Shown: positions 1 through 8,074 of the stretch, piece by piece
Layout of the letters: every line of letters begins with the position of its first letter
Numbering within the stretch: the first letter of the stretch is position 1
Origin: Roseiflexus sp.
Lineage (GTDB): Bacteria; Chloroflexota; Chloroflexia; Chloroflexales; Roseiflexaceae
Length of the DNA: 38,763 nucleotides
Reading direction: 5' to 3'
Assembly: GCA_017743475.1 (NCBI GenBank)
Contig: JAGHYV010000043.1
Location: 1-38,763, forward strand
The notes under the pieces: model-generated
Databases searched by the model: none
What the model was told of the DNA's origin: nothing
Seen by the model: the letters and a program-made list of their open reading frames with translations, nothing else
Program-made: the position numbers and the translations under genes

Positions 1-47
1 CTCCGCGTCTCCGCGTGAGCCGGTCCGATGCACGCGGAGACGCGGAG
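1..47. repeat. Perfect inverted repeat at left edge
   Basis: Bases 1-17 (CTCCGCGTCTCCGCGTG) are the exact reverse complement of bases 31-47, separated by a 13-base loop. A further partial CACGCGGAG copy follows at 48-56. The structure lies upstream of the dnaX promoter and has no U-tract, so it looks like a dispersed palindromic repeat rather than a terminator. It may extend beyond the left edge. Confidence 0.7.
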
Positions 48-151
48 CACGCGGAGAGATGGCGCACAAGGCGTCTGCTTTCGATGGCGTGTGCAACCCT
101 GTCCAACAAGACCAATCTTTGTGAGAACTGCTATAAATGCTCAATCCCCAT

Positions 152-187
152 GATGCCCTGCTCCCAGGAGCAATACGAACACGTACC
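152..187 (+). repeat. Dispersed repeat segment, copy 1 (second copy near 11869)
   Basis: The stretch GATGCCCTGCTCCCAGGAGC and the bases after it resemble 11869-11905 at most positions. Both copies lie just upstream of a promoter, here that of dnaX and there that of the glycine riboswitch. No coding content was seen. Confidence 0.5.
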
Positions 188-200
188 CGGCGCCACAGGT

Positions 201-229
201 TTGCCCCTCAGGAGCGCCTCAGGTATAAT
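201..229 (+). promoter_or_regulatory. Promoter of dnaX
   Basis: A -35 hexamer TTGCCC (201-206) and a perfect -10 hexamer TATAAT (224-229) are separated by 17 bases. Transcription would begin near 236, about 25 bases before the ATG at 261. This placement excludes the longer upstream reading-frame extension. Confidence 0.75.
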
Positions 230-260
230 GCCCAGGAGATCAAACGCGGAGCAGACAGGC

Positions 261-2060
261 ATGACCGTACAGGCACTCTACCGTCGCTACCGATCACAGA
301 CGTTCGATGAGTTGATCGGGCAGGAACACGTTGTCCGCACACTCCGGAACGCGATTACGGAGGGCCGGGTCGCGCATGCCTACCTGTTCACCGGTCCGCG
401 CGGCGTCGGCAAGACGACCGTTGCGCGCCTGCTGGCGAAGGCGGTCAACTGTACCGCACCGCCAGCGGAACGTCCGTGCGGCGTGTGCGAGTCGTGCCGC
501 GCTATTGCCGAAGGACGCGCCGTTGACGTGATCGAAATGGACGCCGCATCGCACACGAGCGTCGAAGATGCGCGCGAGATCATCGAGCGTGTGCAGTTCC
601 GCCCGGCAGTTGCGCGCACCAAGGTCTACATCATCGACGAAGTGCATATGCTCTCGACGGCGGCGTTCAATGCGCTATTGAAGACGCTCGAAGAGCCGCC
701 GCCGCATGCACTCTTCATCCTGGCGACGACTGAGGTTCACAAGGTGCCAGCGACGATCCTGTCGCGCTGTCAGCGTTTCGTCTTCAACCGTCATACCGTC
801 GCCTCGATTGCGGCGCACCTGCGATCGATCGCAGCTCAGGAAGGCGTCACCCTGGAACCGGGCGTTGCCGAAGCGATTGCCCGTGCCGCCACCGGCAGTA
901 TGCGCGATGCGCTCAGCATGCTCGACCAGTTGATGGCATATGGCGGCGGAACTGTGTCGCTCGAACAAGTGCGGAACCTGCTTGGAACCAGCGAAATGCA
1001 GGATGTGACGGCGTTGGCAGACGCACTGATTGCCGGTGATCTGCCGGGTGCGCTGCGGGTGATTGCCAATGTCGCTGCTGCGGGCGCCGACCTGCGCCAG
1101 TTTACGCGCGATCTGGTCGAACGGTTGCGCGCATTGATGCTGATCCGCGCTGGTGTTGATCGTTCGCTTCTTGATGTTGCCGAAGAAGAGGTAGAACAGA
1201 TCGAGCGTCAGGCGCACAGCACCGATCTCGGCGCGCTTATGCGTTGGGTCAAACTGTTCAGCGAACTGGATTACCAGTTGCGCATCAGTTCCTATGGTCA
1301 GCTCCCGCTCGAACTGGCGGTTATCGAGGCCGTGATCACACCGGCGCCGGTAACTGCAACGGCAGGCGCTCCGGCTGGTACATCGCGCCCTGTTGTTCGT
1401 CCCGAACGCAAAGCGCCGCCGTCTCCTCCAGCAGTGCAGCCGACCACTGGAACATCCGGCAAACCCTCCATCATCGAGACCACGTCCCCTTCCGGCGCTT
1501 CACCTGTTACCGAACTGGCGCCCCAACCTGGCATTCCGGCAGACGTGGCAACCCACCAGACGTCGCCATCCCAGCCAGTTGCACCAGATGATCCATTCAT
1601 CCAGTATCAGGCGCAAACCCGACGAACGTCCGAACCGCCTGTCGAGACCAGCGAAGGCGTGGCCACTGCGAATGCCGATGCCGCTGCACTCGAACGGATC
1701 GAGGGTCTCTGGCCCGCAATCGTGCGCGATGTGGGCGTTTACGACAAAATGGTCCAGGCGCTGCTTAAAAGCGACGTCCGCCCGGTCGATGTCAGAGATG
1801 GCACACTGATCCTGGAAGTGCTGAGTGAGTGGTTTGTCGCCAGGCTGGAGAGTCCGGCAGTACGCCAGATCGTCGAGCAGGTGATCAGCAAGCACATGGG
1901 TGCGACGTTTTCCATTCGCTGCGTTGTTAGAGCGCAGCGGCGCGAGAACCCCAGCGCCCTGCGCGAGCAGATCCGCGCAATGCGCAAAGATCCGCTCGTT
2001 CGAGCAGCGCTCAACATTTTCGATGCTGACATTATCGCTGTGGAAGATCTGAATTCATAA
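261..2060 (+). CDS. dnaX: DNA polymerase III subunit gamma/tau
   Basis: This is the ATPase of the replicative clamp loader, which loads the beta clamp and tethers polymerase III. The 599-residue product shows the Walker A motif GPRGVGKT (residues 45-52), a zinc-binding set of cysteines (64, 73, 76, 79, with CGVC-ESC), Walker B around IIDEVH (124-129) and the SRC sensor motif (168-170). Domain III follows, then a Pro/Thr/Ser-rich linker (about 365-470) and a C-terminal tau-like domain. The frame is open upstream to position 15, but the promoter at 201-229 and the start of family similarity at MTVQALYRRYRS support the ATG at 261. The order dnaX-ybaB-recR is conserved in many bacteria. No frameshift signal for a separate gamma form was identified. 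Confidence 0.97.
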   Translation: MTVQALYRRYRSQTFDELIGQEHVVRTLRNAITEGRVAHAYLFTGPRGVGKTTVARLLAKAVNCTAPPAERPCGVCESCRAIAEGRAVDVIEMDAASHTSVEDAREIIERVQFRPAVARTKVYIIDEVHMLSTAAFNALLKTLEEPPPHALFILATTEVHKVPATILSRCQRFVFNRHTVASIAAHLRSIAAQEGVTLEPGVAEAIARAATGSMRDALSMLDQLMAYGGGTVSLEQVRNLLGTSEMQDVTALADALIAGDLPGALRVIANVAAAGADLRQFTRDLVERLRALMLIRAGVDRSLLDVAEEEVEQIERQAHSTDLGALMRWVKLFSELDYQLRISSYGQLPLELAVIEAVITPAPVTATAGAPAGTSRPVVRPERKAPPSPPAVQPTTGTSGKPSIIETTSPSGASPVTELAPQPGIPADVATHQTSPSQPVAPDDPFIQYQAQTRRTSEPPVETSEGVATANADAAALERIEGLWPAIVRDVGVYDKMVQALLKSDVRPVDVRDGTLILEVLSEWFVARLESPAVRQIVEQVISKHMGATFSIRCVVRAQRRENPSALREQIRAMRKDPLVRAALNIFDADIIAVEDLNS

Positions 2061-2079
2061 TCAATCAAGGAGCACCTGC

Positions 2080-2382
2080 ATGAACCCGCGACAACTGGAA
2101 CAAATGGCTCGCCAGATGCAGAAGGAGATGATGCGCATCCAGGAGGAACTGGCAAATACGACAGTGGAAGGAACAGCAGGCAGTTATGTGACCGTCACCA
2201 TGAATGGTCATCGCGAGGTCAAATCGATCAAAATCGCGCCAGAAGTGGTTGATCCCGACGATATTGAAACGTTGCAGGATCTGATCGTTGCCGCCATCTC
2301 CGATGCCAGCAAAAAAGCGCAGGAACTGGCAGAACAGCGTCTCGGACCGCTGGCCAGCGGCATGAAGTTGCCAGGTTTCTAG
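2080..2382 (+). CDS. YbaB/EbfC family nucleoid-associated protein
   Basis: A 100-residue DNA-binding protein of the YbaB/EbfC family, which acts as a dimer on the nucleoid. The N-terminal helix (MNPRQLEQMARQMQKEMMRI) and the core with VTVTMNGHREVKSIKI and PEVVDPDDIETLQDLIVAA are typical of the family. A good ribosome site, AAGGAG, precedes the ATG. It starts 19 bases after dnaX and is followed 30 bases later by recR, so the three are probably one operon. The family is genetically linked to recombination and repair through this neighbourhood, but the exact role is not settled. Confidence 0.93.
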   Translation: MNPRQLEQMARQMQKEMMRIQEELANTTVEGTAGSYVTVTMNGHREVKSIKIAPEVVDPDDIETLQDLIVAAISDASKKAQELAEQRLGPLASGMKLPGF

Positions 2383-2412
2383 AGCGTTGCCCGGAAGCGC
2401 ACACCTGTCCGT

Positions 2413-3030
2413 ATGCACCAGACGCACGACATCCAGATCCTGCCCGCGCCGGTCATTCGTCTGATCGAGGAACTCAACCGGTTGCCCGGCGTGGGTCCCA
2501 AAACAGCAGCGCGCCTGACCTTCTTCCTGCTGCGTGCGCCCGACGACCTGCCGCGCACTCTGGCGCATGCCCTGATAGCGTTGAAGGAACAGGTGCAACT
2601 GTGTTCGCGCTGCTATTTCATCACCCAGCATGATCTGTGCGCCATTTGCGCTAACTCTGCGCGCGACCAGCGCGTTATTTGCGTGGTTGAAGAACCGCTC
2701 GATGTGGTGGCGATCGAACGCACTGGCGTATACCGCGGGTTGTATCACGTGCTGCATGGGCGCATTGCGCCACTCGAAGGGATGAACCGCGAAGATATCT
2801 ACTTTGATGAACTTCTCGACCGGGTGCGCGCCGAGCCGGTCGAGGAGGTGATTATTGCCACCAACCCGAACCTGGAAGGCGAAGCGACCGCATTTCACCT
2901 GCAACGCGCCCTGGCGCCGCTCGGCGTGCGCGTGACCCGCCTGGCACGCGGATTGCCGACTGGAGGCGATCTGGAGTGGGCCGACCCCGGGACGCTAAGT
3001 TCGGCGCTCGAGGGACGGCGCGAGATGTAG
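2413..3030 (+). CDS. recR: Recombination mediator protein RecR
   Basis: RecR works with RecO, and sometimes RecF, to load RecA on gapped single-stranded DNA. The 205-residue product has a helix-hairpin-helix (LPGVGPKTAARL, about residues 25-36), a C4 zinc finger (CSRC and CAIC, about 72-88) and a Toprim domain starting at VICVVEEPLDV. Length and domain order are normal for RecR. No strong Shine-Dalgarno sequence precedes the ATG, so translation may be coupled to ybaB. The gene ends four bases from the end of the convergent lipoprotein gene, with no visible terminator between them. Confidence 0.96.
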   Translation: MHQTHDIQILPAPVIRLIEELNRLPGVGPKTAARLTFFLLRAPDDLPRTLAHALIALKEQVQLCSRCYFITQHDLCAICANSARDQRVICVVEEPLDVVAIERTGVYRGLYHVLHGRIAPLEGMNREDIYFDELLDRVRAEPVEEVIIATNPNLEGEATAFHLQRALAPLGVRVTRLARGLPTGGDLEWADPGTLSSALEGRREM

Positions 3031-3034
3031 GGCG

Positions 3035-4252
3035 CTACGAAATGGTCAGATTTTCGAGCGATGGGAGTGCCACGATCCAGATCTGACCGGCATTGAAGGC
3101 AATCTCATTCCCGGAAGCGTCAAGGAAGAGCAGGCGATCCTCCGGCGCACGCTTTTGCCAAGTCACCTCACGCTCGACGCCGTCCATAAAGACGCGCGCC
3201 TTGCCACTGCCGATCACCATTTGCTCGATCCGTCCTTTGTCATCGCCGGGGATGGGCTTCTCTGGAACTTCCATCACAACCACATTCTTCACCCGCAGTT
3301 GCTGTCCGGTCACCGCATCGATTGCCGGGCGCCCGCGGCGCAACCGCAGATAACTGTTGGTCGCCGGGTCATACGTCCATCCTGCCGGGTCTTCCCGATA
3401 GATAAAAAAGTACTCAATCCGTCGGGCAGGCGGGCGCGCATCGGGTGGGGCGTCCGGCTTGAAGAGAAAGCCGATCTCCGGATCGCCGAACGGCTCCGGC
3501 GCAAGATCACGCAACGCCCGTTCGAGTGCAGCGCTGTTGGTGTACAGATTGTGCGGCGCAGAACGTTGCGCGATGCGCGTGAAGTAGACGCTCCTGTCAC
3601 GGAACAGCGCATCGACATCCACCAGGCTCATCGTGTTCTGCAGGGTTTCCAGCGCCTGCGGCGCACCGCCTGCATGCACGTACAGACCGCGAAACTCCAT
3701 TGCCCACTGCACAAAGTAGAGCCGTGCGCTGCGCACCGGTCCGATCGATGAAGCCTCCGGCGTAATACCCGGGGCATAAACCGCCATAAAGCGGGTCAAT
3801 CCAAACTCTGCCAGCGCCTCGAACACCACTGCCGCCTTGTCGAGACCTGACTGCGGATACGAATTCGGATGATTGTCGATCATCACCACAATCGGGCGTT
3901 GCCGGAGAGCGCCACGCGCCAGCGCTGGCGCGCCAGTCATCGGATCGAGCGTCACAACCGTCGGCACAGCAGTCGGCGCAGACGTTGGCACGCTGGTCGG
4001 CACAGCGGTTGGCGCAGACGTTGGCGCACTGGTCGGCGCTAAAGTCGGTGCAGGATTAGGAGCAGCGGTCAACGCGCTGGTTGGCGAGACAGTGGCCAGC
4101 GGAGCAGCAGTCGGTGCAGACGACGTAACCGGAGCGGGCAAGCCGCACGCACTCGTTATCAGGGCGACCATGAGAGCCATGAGCGCAGGGGTGCCAGAGC
4201 GACGAAGTATAGCCGCCCTTCTGAACGATCTGGCGAATATGTTCACACGCAT
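3035..4252 (-). CDS. DUF3048 domain lipoprotein (YerB-like)
   Basis: A 405-residue predicted surface lipoprotein. The N-terminus is basic, followed by a hydrophobic stretch (LMALMVALITSAC) with a lipobox-like site at Cys36; the -3 residue is Thr, which is less usual. Residues 45-100 are a low-complexity linker of APT/VPT repeats. The remainder matches the DUF3048 (YerB) family, recognisable from VVMIDNHPNSYPQSGL, the segment from VFEALAEFG through MAVYAP, and IGPVRSARLYF. The family has no established biochemical function. An AAGGA ribosome site lies seven bases before the ATG. It follows the glycosyltransferase gene on the same strand after about 80 bases of repeat. Confidence 0.88.
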   Translation of the reverse strand: MRVNIFARSFRRAAILRRSGTPALMALMVALITSACGLPAPVTSSAPTAAPLATVSPTSALTAAPNPAPTLAPTSAPTSAPTAVPTSVPTSAPTAVPTVVTLDPMTGAPALARGALRQRPIVVMIDNHPNSYPQSGLDKAAVVFEALAEFGLTRFMAVYAPGITPEASSIGPVRSARLYFVQWAMEFRGLYVHAGGAPQALETLQNTMSLVDVDALFRDRSVYFTRIAQRSAPHNLYTNSAALERALRDLAPEPFGDPEIGFLFKPDAPPDARPPARRIEYFFIYREDPAGWTYDPATNSYLRLRRGRPAIDAVTGQQLRVKNVVVMEVPEKPIPGDDKGRIEQMVIGSGKARVFMDGVEREVTWQKRAPEDRLLFLDASGNEIAFNAGQIWIVALPSLENLTIS

Positions 4253-4269
4253 CGATAATCCTTAAATAA

Positions 4270-4323
4270 GGTTGAACGTTGGAATGTTGAAGGTTGGAAC
4301 GTTGGTACATCGAACGTTCAACC
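4270..4323. repeat. 15-base tandem repeat with inverted ends
   Basis: From 4271 the sequence reads GTTGAACGTTGGAAT, then GTTGAAGGTTGGAAC, then GTTGG, a 15-base period with small changes. The outer arms GGTTGAACGTT (4270-4280) and AACGTTCAACC (4313-4323) are perfect reverse complements. It fills the gap between two minus-strand genes. There is no U-tract, so a terminator is not claimed. Confidence 0.7.
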
Positions 4324-4334
4324 AACATCTGGCA

Positions 4335-5480
4335 TTACCGACACTGATTGGTGCCAGATATTGTACCATAGCTGCGCGTGGTGACGACATCGGCAAATGC
4401 GGCATCATAGAGCGTTGCCATATACGACCAGTCATACCTGGCGACAATAGCGCGAAAGTCGATGCGCTTCAGTACCGGCAGCATGGCGATCATCTCACAT
4501 AGACGATCCGCCAGATGTCCATCATCATCATAGAGACAGGTGGAGTGGAGATGAGGAGGAATGAGTTCTGGGTAACTCAGGCGGTTTGGCAGCAGCGGCA
4601 CGCACCCGCAATAGATTGCTTCCACCACTGCAATGCCGAAGAATTCCTGGATGGCAGTGCTGACAACAATATCTGCCTGATGGATCAACCGGCGATAAGT
4701 TTCCAGATCGGGCGCGTATCCCCAAGCCAGCACATGATCCGCCAGTTCGTCGCGCGCTGCCAGAAATGTCGGATGGCGTGGATTGATATGCTCACCAAGC
4801 ACGATAACGCGGAAATCGATGGCGCGCCGCTTCAACTCCCGCAGCGCCGCAAAGAAGGTTTCGGGTCCTTTATCGTACTCCCAGCGACTGTTCCACAATA
4901 GCGTCGGTGTTTGATGAACCGATAATCGCTCCGATGCGTCCGGCATATCCAGGCGGGCAAGATCAATTCCGGGCGGCAGAACGCGCGCACGCGCCGCGAG
5001 TGCATCAAGCAGGTCGAGTTCCTGATAATCATGGTACCGCCCCGGCAAATCTGGCAACGCAGCAAAGAAGGAGTCGCGGTGGAAGGCGGAGTTGAAAAAG
5101 ATCGCATCGACTGCCAGGGCGGATGTGTAGTTGATCCAGGGAAACGCCAGATCGCGCGTGCGACCCGGCGGCAGGGGATACGTCAACTGATTTTCGTGCA
5201 TGTAGAGGGCAACGGGAATGTTCGCCAGCCGATCGCGCGTCAGTCCGAGGAAGGTCGCCACATCAAGCATATCGGTGGCAACAATAAGATCGACAGGCGG
5301 CAGGGAGCGACGATGCACCTCACGCGCGAAGGTAATCGCCGCTCCCCGCATGCGCCAGCGCCATCCGCCAGCTGGCGACAGCGTCAGAAGCGTCACCACA
5401 TGCTGGCTATGACACGCAAACCCCTGTGAGACAGCCGCGTGCGAACCGCCGTGAAAGGCATCGAGCCAGAGTATATGCAT
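4335..5480 (-). CDS. DUF3524-type glycosyltransferase, probable tRNA-queuosine mannosyltransferase
   Basis: A 381-residue GT-B glycosyltransferase of the family that includes vertebrate GTDC1/QTMAN, which adds mannose to the queuosine base of tRNA-Asp. Family-typical segments are the N-terminal MHILWLDAFHGGSH, the HENQLTYP motif, NYTSALAVDAIFFNSAFHRD, and in the second half WEYDKGPETFFAALREL and the nucleotide-sugar binding region STAIQEFFGIAVVEAIYCGC. The assignment to the tRNA-modifying subfamily comes from these motifs; substrate is inferred. The gene begins 18 bases after the kinase gene on the same strand, so the two are probably co-transcribed. No queuosine biosynthesis gene is present in this window. 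Confidence 0.8.
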   Translation of the reverse strand: MHILWLDAFHGGSHAAVSQGFACHSQHVVTLLTLSPAGGWRWRMRGAAITFAREVHRRSLPPVDLIVATDMLDVATFLGLTRDRLANIPVALYMHENQLTYPLPPGRTRDLAFPWINYTSALAVDAIFFNSAFHRDSFFAALPDLPGRYHDYQELDLLDALAARARVLPPGIDLARLDMPDASERLSVHQTPTLLWNSRWEYDKGPETFFAALRELKRRAIDFRVIVLGEHINPRHPTFLAARDELADHVLAWGYAPDLETYRRLIHQADIVVSTAIQEFFGIAVVEAIYCGCVPLLPNRLSYPELIPPHLHSTCLYDDDGHLADRLCEMIAMLPVLKRIDFRAIVARYDWSYMATLYDAAFADVVTTRSYGTISGTNQCR

Positions 5481-5498
5481 CCCGCCGGATGTTCAACG

Positions 5499-7829
5499 TC
5501 ACTTGCGTGCATTCCAGGTCGCATTCGCGCATGGTACGCCGTCGAGTTGCGCTGTTAGCACACCATTCGCCAGCGATACCGATACAAACGTACCGCTGAC
5601 ACTGACAAAATGGTTCGGGTTACCACCGGTAATCGGATGGAAGACGCTGCCACTTATCGCAAATGCATTGCCGCTGATACGGATGCCATTCGGGAAATTC
5701 GGGTACGTCTCGAACGGGCACGACGGACCATCAACCGAGATGCGGTAGATAGCGCCGTTGCGCACCTCGATCTCGAAACGTCCTGGTGGATAGGGACCGG
5801 TTGTTGTAGTACCGGAATTCGTGCCGCGCCATGTCCCATCGTAGGGACTGGCTTCCGGGGTTGGCGTCGGCGGCTCCGGCGTCGACGTTGGAACCTCGGT
5901 TGGCACCACCAGGTCCTGACGTGCTGTGAAGTCAACATAGAAAATCTCGCCGGGCTGTCCACTCAAACGGATCCGTACCTGATGACCGGCCTGCTCAACA
6001 GGGGTTGTCGGCTTATTGTTGACCGCATACACCGCAACACCCCACTCTCCTTCGCCGAGCCCACAGATCCGATAGTTGCCGGTATCGTAGAAATGCTTCG
6101 CCGGGATCGTTCGTCCCCGGTTATCCACCTGCACATAGAAACTCTGGAACAGACCTCCATTCGCCTGGACTACGCGCCCCTGGATGCAGGAGCCGCCATC
6201 ACCCTCTGCCGGATTGATCGTGCCGCGCCGGGCGGTACCACGGAATAGATCGCCACTCCCGCCAATGCCGAGCACGACACCCGTCGGACCAGCAGGGGCA
6301 GTCGTTGGACCGGTTGGCAATTGCGTCGGCGTCTGCGTTGGCAGATTCGGATCGGGCGTATTGGTGGGACCCGGTGTATTGGTCGGACGCAGCGTATTCG
6401 TCGGACGCGGCGTATTCGTGGGTGCAGGCGTATTGGTCGGCGCCGGAGTCTCGGTCGGCGCGGGTGTATCGGTAGGCGGCAGCGCTGTTGGTGACGGTTG
6501 CAGCGCAATCGCCGTCTGCGTATTGGCACTATCGACCTGATTGACAATCGCGCGCGCAGTGGCAACCTCCGCCGTGCGCCGTTCGGCTTCCGCAGTTTGC
6601 AGCACAACGGCGGTTTGCAGCAACTGTTCGTTATCAAGCGGCGCAGCGGTTGGCAGGAGGGTCATGGTAGGCGGCGTCCCAATCACGCCTACTGCTCCGC
6701 CCGGCGTCAGCTGCGTTGGAGGTTGGTAGCTGCTGCTTCCAAACACGAAGAATCCGCCGATCACCGCTAGCGCCACGACGATCACCCCCACTCCTGCCAG
6801 GGGCAGCAACCATCCAGGGCGTGCAGCTGGCGCAGGTGCTGCCAGAGCTGGCTGATTCTGGGTGGTGCTGGTAAATGCGCGTGTGCCAGCGCCTGATGGA
6901 ACGGCGCCAGCGCCGACATATGCCGCCTGTCGCTGCACCTCATCAGCAACCCGCACAACAGTTGGCGGCGGTTCCTCGAGAAGCATCGTAGCTGCCGCGC
7001 CACTGCGCGCCGCATCGCGCAGCGCAGTGCGCATCAGCGCCGCCGACTGGTAGCGCTGGTCGGGGCGTTGCGCCATTGCCCGCATCAGGACTGCCGCAAC
7101 CGCCGGATTGACGGCAGGATTCTGCAGATTGGCAGGAACAAGTGGATCCGGCTCGCCATTGATGATTGCTGCAGCGCGGGTCAGGGCATCAGGCGGCAGC
7201 GCACCGGTCAGCAAATGGTACAGCGTGGCGCCGAGCGAATAGAGATCGCTGCGTGGATCAGTTCCAGTTCCCTTGATCTGTTCAAGCGACGCATAGTGCA
7301 GCGTATACCCGAAGACGCTGGCAGTCGACGCCATGCGGGTCATTGCGGCGGCACCCTTTGCCAGCCCAAAGTCAAGCAGGATAATCTCGCCGCGGTCGGT
7401 GAGCTTCAGATTCTGCGGTTTAATGTCGCGGTGAATGATTGGCGGCGTATGCCCGTGGAGATATTCCAGTGCATCGAGCAGCACATCTGCCCAGCGGAGT
7501 ACATCGGCAACCGGAAAAGGACCCTCGCGCTTGCTCAGGAGCGTCCCCAGATCATCGCCGGAGATGAATTCCATCACTAGAAATTGACCATCTTCCTCGA
7601 CAAAGTGATCGCTCACTTTGGGTAATGCTGGATGCCGCAACCCGGCAAGCAACTGCGCTTCGCGTTCGAACGCTCGCCGTGGCGCCTCGCCCGATACGAG
7701 CGTTTGCTTGAGCGCAACGACGGCGTGCAGACGAGTGTCTATCGCTTTGTACACGGCGCCCATCCCGCCGCGTCCAATAGACTCGATGATCTTGTACCGT
7801 CCCTGCAAAATCTGATTGGGTTCAAGCAT
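5499..7829 (-). CDS. Transmembrane serine/threonine protein kinase (PknB type)
   Basis: A 776-residue Hanks-type kinase. The cytoplasmic kinase domain (residues 10-275) has the glycine loop GRGGMG (19-24), the ATP-binding Lys41, the catalytic loop HRDIKPQN (133-140) and DFG (153-155), so it should be active; the usual APE is replaced by ASLEQ. A single membrane helix spans about 340-364. The outer part has a long PTNTP-type repeat linker and a C-terminal beta-rich region of unknown fold containing the segment starting [13 protein letters not shown]. The ATG at 7829 is chosen because AAAGGG lies nine bases upstream; an in-frame ATG exists ten codons earlier. The glycosyltransferase follows directly. 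Substrates are unknown. Confidence 0.92.
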   Translation of the reverse strand: MLEPNQILQGRYKIIESIGRGGMGAVYKAIDTRLHAVVALKQTLVSGEAPRRAFEREAQLLAGLRHPALPKVSDHFVEEDGQFLVMEFISGDDLGTLLSKREGPFPVADVLRWADVLLDALEYLHGHTPPIIHRDIKPQNLKLTDRGEIILLDFGLAKGAAAMTRMASTASVFGYTLHYASLEQIKGTGTDPRSDLYSLGATLYHLLTGALPPDALTRAAAIINGEPDPLVPANLQNPAVNPAVAAVLMRAMAQRPDQRYQSAALMRTALRDAARSGAAATMLLEEPPPTVVRVADEVQRQAAYVGAGAVPSGAGTRAFTSTTQNQPALAAPAPAARPGWLLPLAGVGVIVVALAVIGGFFVFGSSSYQPPTQLTPGGAVGVIGTPPTMTLLPTAAPLDNEQLLQTAVVLQTAEAERRTAEVATARAIVNQVDSANTQTAIALQPSPTALPPTDTPAPTETPAPTNTPAPTNTPRPTNTLRPTNTPGPTNTPDPNLPTQTPTQLPTGPTTAPAGPTGVVLGIGGSGDLFRGTARRGTINPAEGDGGSCIQGRVVQANGGLFQSFYVQVDNRGRTIPAKHFYDTGNYRICGLGEGEWGVAVYAVNNKPTTPVEQAGHQVRIRLSGQPGEIFYVDFTARQDLVVPTEVPTSTPEPPTPTPEASPYDGTWRGTNSGTTTTGPYPPGRFEIEVRNGAIYRISVDGPSCPFETYPNFPNGIRISGNAFAISGSVFHPITGGNPNHFVSVSGTFVSVSLANGVLTAQLDGVPCANATWNARK

Positions 7830-7910
7830 AGCGGATACCCTTTCAGGCATGCGCCGCAATGTACGATGATAGACACATGAAACCAGCAGAGTCGCTCTTC
7901 CGCCTGACCA

Positions 7911-7919
7911 AGTATAGCA
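7911..7919 (-). promoter_or_regulatory. Possible extended -10 promoter of the kinase gene
   Basis: On the minus strand the sequence reads TGCTATACT, a TGN extension followed by a strong -10 hexamer. Transcription would start about 75 bases before the kinase ATG. No good -35 was seen. The same nine bases occur upstream of galE. Confidence 0.45.
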
Positions 7920-8074
7920 CGGTGATTGAACCAGTACGTCGCCAGATTGATGACATTCCAGTTAAGGTGTCGAAGACCTTATCCGTGAACTGAATGTAAT
8001 GTTCTGTGGCTTCTCGTAATCGTCAGAATAGCATATAACCAGATCAGAAAACGATAGCACCAAACAGTGTTTCC

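Noticed and set aside
60-200. Signal recognition particle RNA upstream of dnaX
   Set aside because: The conserved tip sequence GGAAGCAGCC and its partners are absent.
15-260. N-terminal extension of dnaX by 82 codons
   Set aside because: A consensus promoter at 201-229 lies inside it and family similarity begins at the ATG at 261.
1244-1809. Overlapping plus-strand frames in the dnaX linker
   Set aside because: They are shadows caused by the Pro/Ala-rich linker and have no start signals.
3873-4265. Gly/Val repeat protein on the plus strand
   Set aside because: It is the antisense image of the Pro/Thr repeats in the DUF3048 lipoprotein.
6184-6540. Gly/Val repeat protein on the plus strand opposite the kinase
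   Set aside because: It mirrors the PTNTP linker of the kinase and has no ribosome site or homologue I recognise.
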